NCBI GenBank assembly: GCA_951640165.1
Contig: OX621247.1
Coordinates: forward strand, 36,182,001 to 36,246,000
DNA from: Pseudoips prasinana
Lineage: Eukaryota; Arthropoda; Insecta; Lepidoptera; Nolidae
Length of the DNA: 64,000 bases
Direction of reading: 5' to 3'
In this document: positions 1-10,799 of the stretch, in pieces
How positions within the stretch are numbered: the stretch's first letter is position 1
Layout: the number at the start of each line of letters is the position of its first letter
The notes under the pieces: generated by a model
Database searches by the model: none
Seen by the model: the letters and a program-made list of their open reading frames with translations, nothing else
What the model was told of the DNA's origin: nothing
Program-made: the position numbers and the translations under genes

Positions 1-345
1 ATAATACAACTTCCAAAAATCTAATTTTTTATCAAGAGTTTCATTATTCTAGTTTCTTGTCATAGATTTAAATTCAAGCCTAGAATAATCCTAGAACAGC
101 ATTTCAAACCACGCCTTTAAATCGGATATGTTTAGAATGATCGAATGAATGTATGAGTTTTCCGTTCCGTTTCCATTTTCCAATAGAATAAGGATAATAA
201 GGTATGCGTAAGCTCGTAAATTGCGAAACATAGACTTCTTCAGTGACATCTGATTCGAGCTGTCACTCGATCTAGTATAATATTTAATATAATTTCTTAA
301 TAGTCTCCTCAAAAATAAAAGATTTTAAATGGTACAGATAGATAT
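1..345. other. AT-rich stretch, no gene seen
   Basis: No recognisable coding region, RNA gene or repeat. Short open frames here look like chance frames in AT-rich DNA. Confidence 0.5.
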
Positions 346-354
346 GAATGAAAT

Positions 355-603
355 TGGCGGGCCTGTGGACGTAGTTGGAAAATGCTCGGCCTTGGGTTCG
401 ATTCCCACCCAGGACAAACATTTGTGAGCATGAACACGTCTGTTTGTCCTAAGTCTGCATTTATTTATCTATATAGTATGTATTTACAAAAGATAAGTAA
501 GTATATGTAGTATATCAGTTATCTGGTTTCCATAGTACAAGCTCTGCTTATTTTGGGATCAGATGGCTGTGTGTGAATAATGTCCCAAGATATTATTATT
601 ATA
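355..603 (+). repeat. tRNA-derived SINE (copy 1)
   Basis: The 5' part carries a pol III B-box-like GGTTCGATTCC following a degenerate A-box region. It is followed by a tRNA-unrelated body containing CCATAGTACAAGCT and TTTGGG blocks, and it ends in an ATTATTATTAT tail. The body matches the copy at 4610-4865. This architecture is typical of lepidopteran tRNA-derived SINEs; the family name is not assigned. Confidence 0.75.
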
Positions 604-1009
604 GTATCGATACTCACGGGCTAATGTATTCATGTGATGCTATCGCAGTATCACATTATGCCTATTGATTATTTATACGATTGATGACATGATTAATTAT
701 ACATTTTGATACTAAATATTAAAATGTAGAGCAATCAATTTTAGATTTCCCAGGGCCTTGCAAGGACATACTTACGTCATAATGATACTCGCATAGTATA
801 TAGAGTGTGTCTCCGAATTGATGGGCATCATTCATTTCGTGACTCCGTCAACAACAAATAGTTTACTCGACAAAATGAAGAGCCTGGTGAGTAACAACAG
901 TCAATTGGCAGTAAAGCAGAACCTGAGCCCATGTTAGAATGAAAGAAAGGAAAATTAAATAATAATAGTTTCATAATGTAATGTAAATAATTTTCGTATA
1001 TGTTTACAT

Positions 1010-1250
1010 ACATACATGCCTGTTTCCCAGAGGGGTAGGCAGAGACAACGGATTTCCATTTGTCACGATCTTTGCACACGTCTTTTGCCTCGATTACTGT
1101 CATTATATTCTTCATACATGCTCGCCGGTTTAGGGTACTTCTGACCTGCCCTTTCTTGAGAACGTCTCCGATTTGGTTAGAGAATGTTCGACGAGGTCTT
1201 CCCCTTCCGGATGTTCCATTCACACAGGCCAGGTATACTTCTTTGGTCAA
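1010..1250 (-). pseudogene. LINE ORF2 C-terminal remnant
   Basis: The minus strand encodes a basic segment with GRGRPRRTF followed by an alpha-helical stretch and [11 protein letters not shown]. This resembles the extreme C-terminal tail of ORF2 in several insect non-LTR retrotransposons (family knowledge). No endonuclease or reverse transcriptase remains, so this is a 5'-truncated, dead copy. Its outer limits are not clear; related sequence may extend from about 780 to 1262. Confidence 0.6.
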
Positions 1251-1400
1251 ACTTCTTTCGTATATGTTTAAAAGATTTTAAACTTTTATTTATAAATAAC
1301 ATTATAATAATTTTTAGTTCCTAAAGATATATTAGCTATTACTATATAAGTAAAAATTAAAAACTACATTAAACTTACATAGATATAAAATAAACTATAT

Positions 1401-1601
1401 CTAAACAGCGTCAAAAAAATCCTCATCGCTGTCGGGAAACGTACCCAGAAGACTGGCAGCATTGCCACGATGTATGGCAATACTGATTCTTTGACCAAAA
1501 TAAAGGCCAGCCTTCTGGTCACGTGAAGTGTCAATGATCAATTTTACAATATCCCGAAATAGGGTGCGCGCATTTGGACCCCATAGGCCAAGCGTTTCGA
1601 C
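1401..1601 (-). pseudogene. retroelement ORF C-terminal remnant
   Basis: On the minus strand an open frame reads VETLGLWGPNARTLFRDI, then QRISIAIHRGNAASLLGTFP, and ends in a TAG at 1401-1403. I recognise the pattern (LGxWGPxAR and ISIAIxRGNAASxLGTF) from C-terminal parts of repeat-encoded proteins in many animal genomes, but cannot name the element with certainty. No start codon or upstream domain is present. Confidence 0.5.
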
Positions 1602-1668
1602 CCCAAAAAAACCGAATCAGCGAAATTTAGGCTACCACACATATGTAATGTAAACAATAACAGTGCTA

Positions 1669-1975
1669 TCTATACAAATAAATAAAATTGGAGTGTCTGT
1701 TTGTAATATTAAAAAAACCGGTTTTTACTACATAAATATGAATATATATACGGTACATACACCAAAATAACATTTTTTACAATTTTTGTCTGTCTGTTTG
1801 TTCCGGCTAATCTCTGAAACGGCTGGACCGATTTTGACGGGACTTTTATTGGCAGGTAGCTGATGTAATAAGGAGTAACTTGAGCTACTTTTATTTTGGA
1901 AAAAGTCATTTATTTTACTAAAAAAAAAACAAAATAAACTAATTAACACGCGGACGAAGTCGCGGGCACAGCTAG
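1669..1975 (+). mobile_element. non-autonomous Helitron
   Basis: It begins with TC (TCTATACAAATAAATAAAAT) after an A and ends with the hairpin CGCGGACGAAGTCGCG, then GGCACAG and CTAG followed by T. These are Helitron hallmarks: 5' TC, 3' hairpin, CTRR end and A^T target. It contains a GTCTGTCTGTTTGTTCCGGC core and has no coding capacity. Confidence 0.85.
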
Positions 1976-2013
1976 TCAGCAATATATTAGTTCGTAATAA
2001 CTGCAATATAATA

Positions 2014-2333
2014 TCTATATATACAAATAAATAAAATTGGAGTGTCTGTTTGTAATATTGAAATAACCGGTTTTTACTACATAAATATGAATATATATAT
2101 ACGGTACATACACCAAAATAACATTTTTTACTATTTTTGTCTGTCTGTTTGTTCCGGCTAATCTCTGAAATGGCTGGACCGATTTTGACAGGACTTTTAT
2201 TGGCAGGTAGCTGATGTAATAAGGAGTAACTTAGGCTACTTTTATTTTATAAAAAGTCATTTATATTACCAAAAAACAAAAAAAAAACAAAATAAACTAA
2301 TTAACACGCGGACGAAGTCGCGGGCACAGCTAG
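2014..2333 (+). mobile_element. non-autonomous Helitron, second copy
   Basis: Same family as the element 38 bases upstream, in the same orientation, with the same TC start, core and CGCGGACGAAGTCGCG hairpin before CTAG. Differences are scattered, so this is not a very recent duplication. Two head-to-tail copies of one family in about 660 bases is a local cluster. Confidence 0.85.
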
Positions 2334-2778
2334 TATAAAATAAAATAAATTAAGAAGTGTCTACGAGCCCTAAGCTCAAAATATCATTATAGCCTATAGA
2401 GAATGTAGGATGGATTTTGAGCTTTCAACCATAGTGTGTACCCACTGTGCAATGCACACACGATCACATGATAATCATACATTAAACTACATTGTTTTAT
2501 GAATTTATGAAGTAAAACTTATTTACGCATGCTTGAATTAAGTAGTAAGCTGATGAACGACGGACAAAAGCATTACAAAAGTTGTGATCGGGCGAGGCGA
2601 GTGAAGTTGAGAGTGAGATATAAGTTAGTGAAGATAAAAAGAGCGAGAGCTACGTTTTGTATATTACTGAAGAGGCAAGAGAGAGACGTGCGAGGACATT
2701 TTTTTCTTCCTCTCATAGCCAGGTACGTTTGATGTTTTACTTGAGTCGTGTAGTCTAAAGCAGTTTTTTTGTTCGCAG

Positions 2779-3318
2779 TTGGTAGTATGCGCACTTGTGA
2801 GTATGGCGTGTGGCGGCAATGTTCGTGAGAAGCGTGGCTTCTTGCACGGGCTCCACTCTGGCTACTCCGCGCCGGCCATTAGTTACTCAACCCCCGCCAT
2901 CAGCTATTCGGCACCTGCTATCAGCTATTCGGCACCCGCCGTGAGTTACTCTGCGCCCGCCATCAGCTACGCGGCACCTGCTATCCGCTACGCGGCCCCA
3001 GCTGTGAGCTACTCCGCACCCGCTATAAGATACTCGTCTCCTGCAATTGCCTATTCCGCACCCGCCTTGAGCTACTCCGCTCCCGCCATCAGCTACTCGG
3101 CACCGGCGAGCCGCGTCGTCTCCATCAACAAGGTGGTGAACGTGCAGCGCGAGGTGTCCGTGCCGCAGGTGATCAACGTGCGCAAGCTAGTCAGTGAGCC
3201 GCAGGTGGTGTCGGTCAAGCAGGTGGTGCCGACCTACCCTGCTGCGACCACCTTGTACTCCACCGTGGCCGGCTCCAGTCTCTACGGGCACTCCGCACAA
3301 TACGCCAGCGGGTGGTAA
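2779..3318 (+). CDS. Secreted YSAPA-heptad structural protein, exon 2
   Basis: Last coding exon of a two-exon gene and a divergent paralog of the six copies downstream. A polypyrimidine tract and CAG end at 2778, and the first codon is TTG (LVVCALVSMACGG), so the start must lie in an upstream exon. I could not find that exon in 1-2778. The exon encodes 179 residues: the end of a signal peptide, a processing site VREKR (residues 15-19), twelve heptads of the form Y-[SA]-[AST]-P-A-x-x (29-112), then a valine-rich block with KVVNVQREVSVPQVINVRK (about 113-150), and a short Tyr/Ser/Gly tail. APA-rich heptads are common in insect cuticle proteins, and the valine block is the family signature shared with copies B-G. 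The role as an extracellular cuticle or silk component is inferred. It ends with TAA at 3316-3318. Confidence 0.8.
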   Translation: MVVCALVSMACGGNVREKRGFLHGLHSGYSAPAISYSTPAISYSAPAISYSAPAVSYSAPAISYAAPAIRYAAPAVSYSAPAIRYSSPAIAYSAPALSYSAPAISYSAPASRVVSINKVVNVQREVSVPQVINVRKLVSEPQVVSVKQVVPTYPAATTLYSTVAGSSLYGHSAQYASGW

Positions 3319-3411
3319 TAGGCGCAGAATGTCACTCAACATCACCAGTACGCCTTAACACATCAGTCAACCCTCAAAACTTAATTTATTAATATTATTC
3401 AAATCGTATGT

Positions 3412-3417
3412 AATAAA
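3412..3417 (+). terminator. Poly(A) signal of the divergent member
   Basis: AATAAA 94 bases after the stop codon at 3318, in AT-rich 3' UTR sequence. Confidence 0.7.
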
Positions 3418-4230
3418 AGAACACGGCCGTATTTTTTAAGATGATGATTTTGATTTAATTCATAAAATGAATATGTAAGATAATACAATCAATGACGGCA
3501 AGATAACTATTGAAAAAAGCAAACCAAATGAATATTTATAAATCTGCAGACTACTTCAAAAACTGCACTGAAACGATATACAGAATCGTTTCAATACGGT
3601 TTTTTTGAAGATGTTGTATTTGTCAGCTCGTCTCAACAGCAGAGCGTCTACCCCGAAGTATTAAAGGGTGCTAGTTTGAGACGACAGGTCTCGAATGACG
3701 ATTTAATTTTTGATTTCCCATTTAAAAAATAAATTACGCTTTGCATTGCGAACAATGCAATAAAAATAGAAATCTCCTAGTATAACTCTTGAAATAATAA
3801 TCCAAAAAACCAACAATTCATAGTATTAAAATGCCCATATTGCTCGTTGATTATAACAAGTAGGTATTTAATTCAAATTACTTGTGTGTCACTCGTGAAA
3901 TGACCTTAGACCGAGGTCTGTGGTCGCTCATAACTTCTGCGGTTTTATTAATAAACCTCAAAAATGAAGAGCATCATATATGTATATATTAATATTAAGT
4001 CCGTATGGCCGTGGCGTCACAGGTTCCGGCTTCACCCAACTTATTTGAAATCTAAAATCTAGGTATAAACTATCGTAGTTCAGAAAATCTGTTCTGCCGT
4101 ATATAGAGATTAATAACATGTTTTCATTATTTCCACTTTAAGTAAGCTTTTAATTCAATCTTACCAATTCATAAATTGGTGTCAAACAAAATAATTAATT
4201 CTGTTATATTTTATATTAATATTATATTTT
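3418..4230. other. Intergenic, nothing recognised
   Basis: AT-rich spacer. A GC-richer patch near 3620-3710 containing GACGACAGGTCTCG may be an old repeat fragment, but I cannot identify it. Confidence 0.4.
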
Positions 4231-4234
4231 ATAT

Positions 4235-4570
4235 ATGACTGATTCGTTGGTCTAGTTGTAGCGTGTTCAACCGCAAATGCGGTTCTGGGCTCAAATTCTG
4301 GGTCGGGGCAAAAAGTATTTTTTTAGAATTTTTCTGTAAAGAAAAATTTCTTAGTATCAGCCCGGAGTCTGAGAGTTGGCAGTAATTTCATACCTCTGTG
4401 CCTCGGAGAGCACGTAAAGTCATTGGTCATATACCTGACCTCTTTCCGATCGTGTCGCTAGTCGTCCCATTGGATTATGAGAGTGATAGAATAGAAAGTG
4501 CCCTGTATTATCCACCCACTTGTGCACTATAATATGTTGTGCGAAGCTGGCTAGTCTTTATTAAGAACTG
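4235..4570 (+). repeat. tRNA-derived SINE, second family
   Basis: It starts with a tRNA-like head (TTGGTCTAGTTGTAGCGTGT, then GGTTCTGGGCTCAAATTCTG). The body holds GCCTCGGAGAGCACGTAAAG, TCTTTCCGATCGTGTCG, GTCCCATTGGATTATGAGAG and TTGTGCACTATAATAT. I recognise this body as a widespread lepidopteran SINE type distinct from the neighbouring SINE. Confidence 0.75.
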
Positions 4571-4609
4571 TTGAAATTTTCGACTAGGAGTTGAGTATCA
4601 CCGTATTTG

Positions 4610-4865
4610 ACGGTCCCCGTAGCCTAGTTGGTAGTGCTCCTGCCTACGAAGCTGGTGGTCCTGGGTTCGAATCCCGGTAAGTGCAAATATTTGTGTGATG
4701 AGCACGAATATTTATTTCTGAGTCATGGATGTTTTCTATGTATATAAGTATTTATCTATCTATATAAGTATGTATATCGTCGCCTGGTACCCATAGTACA
4801 AGCTTTGCTTAGTTTGGGGCTAGGATGATCTGTGTCACATTGTCCCTAGATATTATTATTATCTA
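4610..4865 (+). repeat. tRNA-derived SINE (copy 2)
   Basis: Head GGTCCCCGTAGCCTAGTTGG with B box GGTTCGAATCC, and a body with ATGAGCACGAATATTTATTT, TATGTATATAAGTATTTATC and CCATAGTACAAGCTTTGCTT. It ends in a (TTA)n-like tail at about 4850-4863, where a Helitron begins. It matches the SINE at 355-603. Confidence 0.8.
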
Positions 4866-5181
4866 TCTATACATATAATAAAATCGTAGGAAAGTCAAAA
4901 CTGTACATTAAATATATTTTTTAAAGGATACTTGGGGCGTGATCTACTTTCGATATCGAAGCCAACAATATAGTTTTTAGAATTTTTGTCTGTGTGTCTG
5001 TTTGTCTGTAATGTGTGTGCGGGCTAAAATCAAAAAGTACTGCATGGATTTACTTCAAATTTTGCATGAATATTACTATGAGGTCGGGTCAACATACAGG
5101 CTACATATTATCACGCTATAAACTACGGGGCAGTGATAATTTATAAAATTTTACGCGGGTAAAATCGCGGGGCACAGCTAG
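4866..5181 (+). mobile_element. non-autonomous Helitron (TCTATACATATAATAAAATCG type)
   Basis: TC start in the tail of the SINE, core with TCTGTTTGTCTGT and ACTGCATGGATTTACTTCAA, and a 3' GCGGGTAAAATCGCGGGGC hairpin region followed by ACAG and CTAG. Same family as the elements at 17705 and 18103. Confidence 0.85.
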
Positions 5182-5690
5182 TATTTTATATAACAATCTG
5201 AGAGGCTCCGACTCAAGAATCGAAAACTATATTAGACATACTGCAGTTGTAAGTAAAGCGATTAATGTTTTACCGTTTATGACGCAACTTTCTATTAGTT
5301 ATCTGTTGAGTGGATAAACCTGAGCTTCATCATCGCATAGACTAAATATGAATCCACAGTACAGTACTGTGATATTTTTATCTTTTAGACACAAGATTCA
5401 CTGTCAGTATAGGCTGTAGTTAATTCTCCGGCATCAAAAGTAAGAGTAGCAGCCCAAAATACGGAATCACACCTTTACTTAACTAAATCATATTACGCCA
5501 TTTGTAAAAGTATTATTACTACAACTATAACAGAGGATGTAGTGCATTTGCAACATCCAGTGGGCATGTAGAGTCGCAGCTGGACCTTGCGAAATCATGT
5601 CTTATATTTAATAGGCAAGTCTCACTTGAGGCTAGCTATCTGCGGAGACATATGTGCGCAATCATGACATAGGTGCACTTTTATAATCCG
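5182..5690. other. Intergenic, nothing recognised
   Basis: No coding frame, RNA or known repeat identified between two oppositely oriented Helitrons. Confidence 0.4.
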
Positions 5691-5691
5691 A

Positions 5692-5876
5692 CTAGCTGTG
5701 CCCCGCGGTTTTACCCGCATTAAACTTTATAAATAATAGCCTATGTCTGCCTCCAGGGTCAGCTAAATCCATAACAAATTTTATTAAAATCGCTCCAGCC
5801 GTTTAGATGTTTAGAAGAAACAAACATACACACTCACACTCACTAACAAGCTTTCGCCTTTATAATATTAGTAGGA
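5692..5876 (-). mobile_element. short non-autonomous Helitron, minus strand
   Basis: On the + strand it starts with CTAGCTGTGCCCCGCGG (reverse complement of a Helitron 3' end) and finishes with ATAATATTAGTAGGA, whose reverse complement is a TC-starting lepidopteran Helitron 5' end. The internal CCAGCCGTTTAGATG is also typical. At 185 bases it is a very short version. Confidence 0.75.
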
Positions 5877-7420
5877 TAAGATGAGTTAGTCCACTCCGCC
5901 GGAAATTCAGCTATTAGAAACAACATAACCTTAACACGTCTTCATCTTGAAGTCCATATGAGAGCTCCATTACTATTGGCCAGTTACCAGTACTATTATC
6001 ATTTAAACCGTCAAGCTATTCAAAAAATTCATTAAAACCAATAAACATTTTGTTAGAGCTAATATACTAACCGAAAATTACTAAATTACACCGACTAAAA
6101 GTTATAAGTTCCATCGAGAGACCCAAAACCCCCTAACTCCGAAAACCCTTTCAAGTACTAAGGCTCAGTAAAAGGTAGTATGACTAATAGCAGCGGCGAG
6201 TTAGGTTACACAACTGTTTACAAACAACGTGTTCTAAAAGGACGCACCTCCGTAGTGCTCTAGTGTTTACGCTGCGTTACGGCCACTGACTCATTCAACA
6301 GTTCTGATTAAAACTCGTTTGTTCAAACTATATTTCTCAAGTAACATTGACATTTCGAGAAAAAACACCTCTCACTACCCGCTGCAATGTTGTATTATTA
6401 TGCTGTAAAATGTAAATGATTTGGAAAATAAAATCCCTTTCTTCAGAAACTATAAATAGCAACTTTGTATTATAATACGAATAAATATTTCGAAAAGAAA
6501 GTGGCAATATTCGATATGTTTACTTTAATAGTATAAAAAGCTATTTTGTATTATAATTCGAATAAATAATTATTGAAAAGAAAGTATCCCATTCTGATAT
6601 GTTTACGTTAAATACTATAAATAGCTTTTTTGTATTATTATGCTAATCGATATTTTGGGAAGGTGAGACGCAGTTCCGATTTGTAAACTTCAAATAATAT
6701 GAATAAAAAATAAATAAAAATCGTTTATTTTCAGGCATCGACGGCCCATAGCATGTTAGTAATCAGTACAAACTTAAAAACTATGTTAGTATGTAACACT
6801 TAGACACACATAGGTACAAAAATAACAACACAAATACACAATAAAATAATAAACAGCCAAGATTAAAGAAAAAAGTAATTTTAGAGAAATTATCTTGTGG
6901 AGCGTTGGAGAAATTGAAATGAAGCAGTCTAACAATAATGTTGGTTAAGGTACTTGCTCGCTTCCACCTCGGCACCAACGTGTTTCGGGTTCCGTCGTGT
7001 CGCCCCTACAATTATTAGTGTGACCAATAGGTATATAGTTGTTCTGATTCTGTGTGCTTTATGAATTTTATACTTGGAAAGTCAAATACAATTAATAAAA
7101 CAACAAAAATGTTTTAGTAACAGAGCGTTTGATTTTACTAATAATGAATCTATTTATTTCATAAATGCGAGTATTATAGAGCTTTATTCGAAAAATCTGT
7201 CACTTATATAAATATATAATAGTAATATAAGTGTCTGATAATAATAGAAATAAAAAAATAAACATAATAATAGAAGCATATACCTATATTATTATATTCT
7301 GTTTAGGGGTCATAGCGGAAAATCTTTATATAAATCTTGCATCATAAAAGTAGACAGAATGCGGAAGGATCTATCTTGAATCAATATAGATGATGGATTA
7401 CAGCTGAGAGTCATCCATAA
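5877..7420. other. Upstream region of copy B
   Basis: AT-rich DNA without a gene. The last part (about 7310-7420) shares the conserved motif run found before every other copy (CATAGCGGAAA, TCTTGCATCATAAAA, AGAGTCATCC). About 6700-6990 may hold an old repeat end that I cannot classify. Confidence 0.5.
6448..6650 (+). repeat. Three tandem copies of an ~83-bp segment
   Basis: The block ACTATAAATAGC...TTGTATTATAAT..GAATAAAT...GAAAAGAAAGT...GATATGTTTA recurs with starts near 6448, 6531 and 6614. The other units contain only one equivalent (around TTATAATGCAAATAA before each promoter), so this is a local expansion specific to the region before copy B. Confidence 0.65.
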
Positions 7421-7424
7421 CAAG

Positions 7425-7548
7425 TGGTTCGGCGAGCGGCCGGCCGGCGCGCACCCCTCGCGTCGAGGCGGGCGCAAGGACGCGCGTGCGCTTACTGCAA
7501 CGCATCTCACTTGTATATAACGCGCCGCAGCTCTGCAGCAGTATCAGT
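7425..7548 (+). promoter_or_regulatory. Core and GC-rich proximal promoter of copy B
   Basis: TATATAA at 7514-7520 and an arthropod initiator TCAGT at 7544-7548. From the first T of the TATA box to the initiator A (7546) is 32 bases, the canonical spacing. About 90 bases of very GC-rich DNA (GCCGGCCGGCGCGCACC and following) lie directly upstream in an AT-rich setting. The same block is conserved in front of copies C to G. The predicted 5' UTR is 29 bases. Confidence 0.85.
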
Positions 7549-7574
7549 CACCTACCACTCACTACCCTGCCAAC

Positions 7575-9350
7575 ATGAGAGCTTTTGTGAGTACTCCTAT
7601 TCATACAAGTATTGTTATTGTGAAGTTTTAGTGCAAAAGTTCGGTTACGTTCATCGACCCGTTGCGTTACCTACAAAAGTTTAGATAAAATCATAATGAT
7701 ATGATGGTTACCTGGATATTCATTTCATATAATATTTTTGTCATGAGGTTCACAATTAGCCTAGGAGGCCTTCACTCAACCTAAGCTAGCCGTAGGTTGC
7801 TTACATGCAAAGAGCATGTTGGAGGCACTAAGAGCTTAGCCCCTGGAAGGTACCTCCAGAAGTATAGATCTAATGGTGGGGATTCCGGGTGGAGACCGTC
7901 TCGAGTTCCCTGAGCCACCACAAGAAGCATCGTGGATGGGCTACCGTGGTGGTTTTAGAGGGTAACCACGGAGACTCCCACATACCCTGCCCGATCCCCA
8001 TCGGAGGGGACCTATGAACGGTTTCCACCATGTAAAAACAAAAATAAGGCGGCTTCCCCTGTTTTATTTGCAATAGTGGTGAACGAGTGTTCAAGCCACC
8101 TAAAAGTGCTAGGATTTGGGACCATGAGGGCCTGCTCCATCGGCACATACTGGTTCTGATCATGAGACGTTTTATGCTTGTCCCATTGAGAATCGGAGGA
8201 GGTATTCCATCGATATGAATGGGAATGTTTGTAATTTTGAACGCGGTGCGTTTAATAAGTTTGACTTATTATATGTAGGTTAATCAAAATGTTAACGCAT
8301 GGGTCGTTGGTCATGGACGACGGTGCTTACAGAAGTAAAAGATCGGGGTGATTTTGTCTGCCGCGAATAATATAGTATTGTATCTTGTTATGCATGGGGT
8401 ATACAACTCTGCCTATGGTAGTAGCTAAGGACTTCGGTAAGGTTGCATGAAAAGCTTCTCTAAATTCTAATCCTGCCTACATCAAAATACCCTCTGGTAC
8501 TTGTCAGAATGTTACCATGCCATCCCACCGTTAATGCCAGTGTCGCGAGTATAATAGATATGATTTTGTAACAGTAATTTACGGGACGGTCGGCAACTGA
8601 ATAGGAAATGTTATAGTGGACAAGTAAGCAAACACAGATCAACTGTCAATGACATCGAACATGACAGAGCGAGCAGGCATAGTATGGACGATTTTCAGAT
8701 CTCATCGACGGACAGGGACGGAACATTGCCAACCTTCTGGTTGCTGCTGGCTAAGCCAACAAATACCATGTTTATATGCAATTGTAAAATGTATTCAGAT
8801 CAGAGGTTTTAGTATTTGATTGGAACATAACAATAATATTATTTTTGTTTGCAAACAGATTGTCCTCTGCGCCTTAGTGGCGACGGTCGCCGGTGCGCCC
8901 AGTGAAGCCGCCCGCGAGAAGCGCAGCGGCTGGAGCGGTGGCTGGAACAGCGGCCTCAGCAGCGGCCTCGGCGGCGGCTGGTCCGCGCCCGCCGCGCGAG
9001 TAGTCTCCACACAGAAGGTGGTGAACGTGCAGCGCGAGATCTCCGTGCCGCAAGTTATCAACGTCAGGAAAGTGGTCTCCGTCCCGCAAGTGGTCACCGT
9101 CAATAGATTAGTATCTACTGGCTACTCTGGCGGTGTCGGTGGCTACTCCGGTGGATACTCCGGTGGTATCTCCAGCGGTGGTTACAGTGGCGGTTACGGC
9201 GGCGGCTATTCCAGCGGGGGTTACAGCGGTGGTTACTCAAGCGGTGGTCACGGCGGTGGTTACTCCAGCGGTGGTCACGGCGGTGGTTACTCCAGCGGCG
9301 GATACGGCGGTGGTTACGGGGGTGGTTACTCCAGCGGTGGATGGTGGTGA
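7575..9350 (+). CDS. Secreted Gly/Tyr-rich structural protein, copy B
   Basis: Two exons: 7575-7586 (ATGAGAGCTTTT, MRAF) and 8859-9350, with a phase-0 intron (donor GTGAGT at 7587, acceptor TTTGCAAACAG ending at 8858). The product is 167 residues. A signal peptide MRAFIVLCALVATVAG is followed by a propeptide ending in REKR (23-26, furin-type), a Trp/Gly/Ser stretch (27-50), a valine-rich V-x-V block with VVNVQREISVPQVINVRK (51-90), and a Gly/Tyr/Ser/His tail ending in WW. Probably an extracellular cuticle or silk-like matrix protein; no catalytic motif is visible. This copy has the longest tail and a 1272-base intron, more than twice that of its paralogs. Intron and 3' UTR are well diverged from copies C-G while exon 2 is almost identical. 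The family name is unknown to me. Confidence 0.88.
7740..8165. repeat. Probable retroelement fragment inside the copy B intron
   Basis: A GC-richer segment absent from the introns of copies C-G. It contains TAGCCCCTGGAAGG, GAGGGTAACCACGGAGACTC, CATCGGAGGGGACC and TTCCACCATG, a style seen in untranslated parts of insect non-LTR elements. No protein domain is visible, so the class is a guess. The rest of the intron (8166-8800) is unrecognised. Confidence 0.35.
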
Positions 9351-9416
9351 TCGTGCTGAATATTCTAGTCAATGCAGCAGTTATATGTGATTTTATCGTT
9401 ATTTGTTTGATTATTT

Positions 9417-9422
9417 AATAAA
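9417..9422 (+). terminator. Poly(A) signal of copy B
   Basis: AATAAA 67 bases after the stop, within TTTGATTATTTAATAAA, a string conserved in all copies. Confidence 0.8.
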
Positions 9423-10180
9423 CTTATTATTTACATCTAAAATACAGTTTCATTACAAATATTTTCCACGACACGACGCATAATGACATTGATGTGATTG
9501 ATTTAATTATGTCTTCCCTACTCCCGTTTGATCAGTACAGTACAGTACATATACAAATAACCTTTCATCCTAAGTATAATATTAATCAAGTGAAACTATT
9601 CTCATATCATAGATTTGAAACTAGAGCTCACTTTTGTTGCTGACCCTTCCCCTCTCCGATGGAGTCAGGCGACCTTACTCACAACCAGGACCACAACAGT
9701 AACATACTAATGCTTAATCCCTTAACTGTACTGCGTCAAGAGAAGGTACTTCCTCAGTCGATGGAACGCTAGGCTGTATCGCACTTAAATAATTATTTCG
9801 TTTAGCGCTACCCAGGGGCGGCATGTGGGGTAGCCCCATAAGGTATACATACTTATATTAACACCAACCCAACACCAGATTCTTTTGTTCATAATCTGTT
9901 AGAATTATTCTTTACATTTATATACACTCATCAACAGAATCTAGAGATTTTTAATATTTCATTAAATATCTAAAAGTCTATGAACAATTTTCTGATATGC
10001 ATAGATAGTAAATTAAACAATTATATTTTAAGGTCTTTAGTATAATAAATAATTTAATTTCTTCTAATAAAACTGTTAATTTCAATTAAAATTGTTAAAA
10101 TCTTATTATATCCTATTATTAATAATCAGTGTTGCCACCTCTTATATTAATTACACGTCGACATCGATTGTTCGTATAAA
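9423..10180. other. Conserved 3' segment of the repeat unit (B unit)
   Basis: No gene. Contains degenerate versions of segments found downstream of the other copies: CTTTCATCCTAAGTATAATATTAATC near 9555, CCGACTTTTGTTGC/GACCCTTCCCC near 9640, and GGCGACCTTACTCACAACCA near 9665. This copy is the most diverged, marking the B unit as an old member. Confidence 0.6.
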
Positions 10181-10189
10181 AAATTAAAT

Positions 10190-10763
10190 TGTCAATTGGT
10201 GGCTGCGGTATGAGGTCCCTTATAATTCTTTGCAAGTGTTCTTAAAGTTCCAACTCTCTCAAAGCTTTTCATTGCAACATGGCCCAGGCATGCTCGATAG
10301 GACTTAAGTAGGGCGACTGTGCCGGTGAATCCAAAACTTGAATATCGTGGTCTTGGAGTGAGGCCGACAGGCCTGCTGTGCCGTATGGGAAGGAGCGCAT
10401 CGTGCATCAGTAGGGATTCCTGACCGATTTGGATTCTAGGTGAGACAATAACAGGCTCCACTACCTCGTCGTGGTATTTTTGTGCAGTCATGCTGCGTAG
10501 GATCCAAAGAAGCTGGGTTCTTCCGCCAAAACGAATTCTTCTCCACACCGTCTTTGGTATGAGGAACTCCTGAGGGTATCGTAGACGTAACTCTCCCTTA
10601 AGATCTCCAAACGTATGTTTTTTGGATCTGTATAGAACTCAAATCGGGACTCATCTGTGAACAGTACCATAGACCATTGTTTGTGACCAAAAAGCATGTT
10701 AAATACTCCTGAGCCCACGAAAGCCGCATTTGTGACGTAGCAATGCTGGACCACGTAGGTCAC
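10190..10763 (-). pseudogene. Decayed Tc1-type transposase (B unit)
   Basis: The minus strand carries, across a frameshift, WSMVLFTDESRFEFYTD (first catalytic Asp region), GGRTQL, and MTAQKYHDEVVEPV followed by LMHDA, in the order found in Tc1 transposases (DD34E family). Stop codons and frame changes make it non-functional. Relatives in the same relative position lie at about 20160, 30300, 38690, 53600 and 60890, so this insertion predates the tandem duplications. Confidence 0.75.
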
Positions 10764-10799
10764 GTATTACAAATCGGCAGTCTTTCTTTATTATCGTGT

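Noticed and set aside
2529..2732. Frame upstream of the divergent member as a possible first exon
   Set aside because: Basic, low-complexity, no signal peptide and no donor that would join to 2779 in phase.
355..4865. Functional tRNA genes at the A/B-box-like sequences
   Set aside because: The cloverleaf is incomplete and SINE bodies follow; these are SINE heads.
7870..8163. Minus-strand frame in the copy B intron as a gene
   Set aside because: No domain, unusual composition, and restricted to an apparent repeat fragment.
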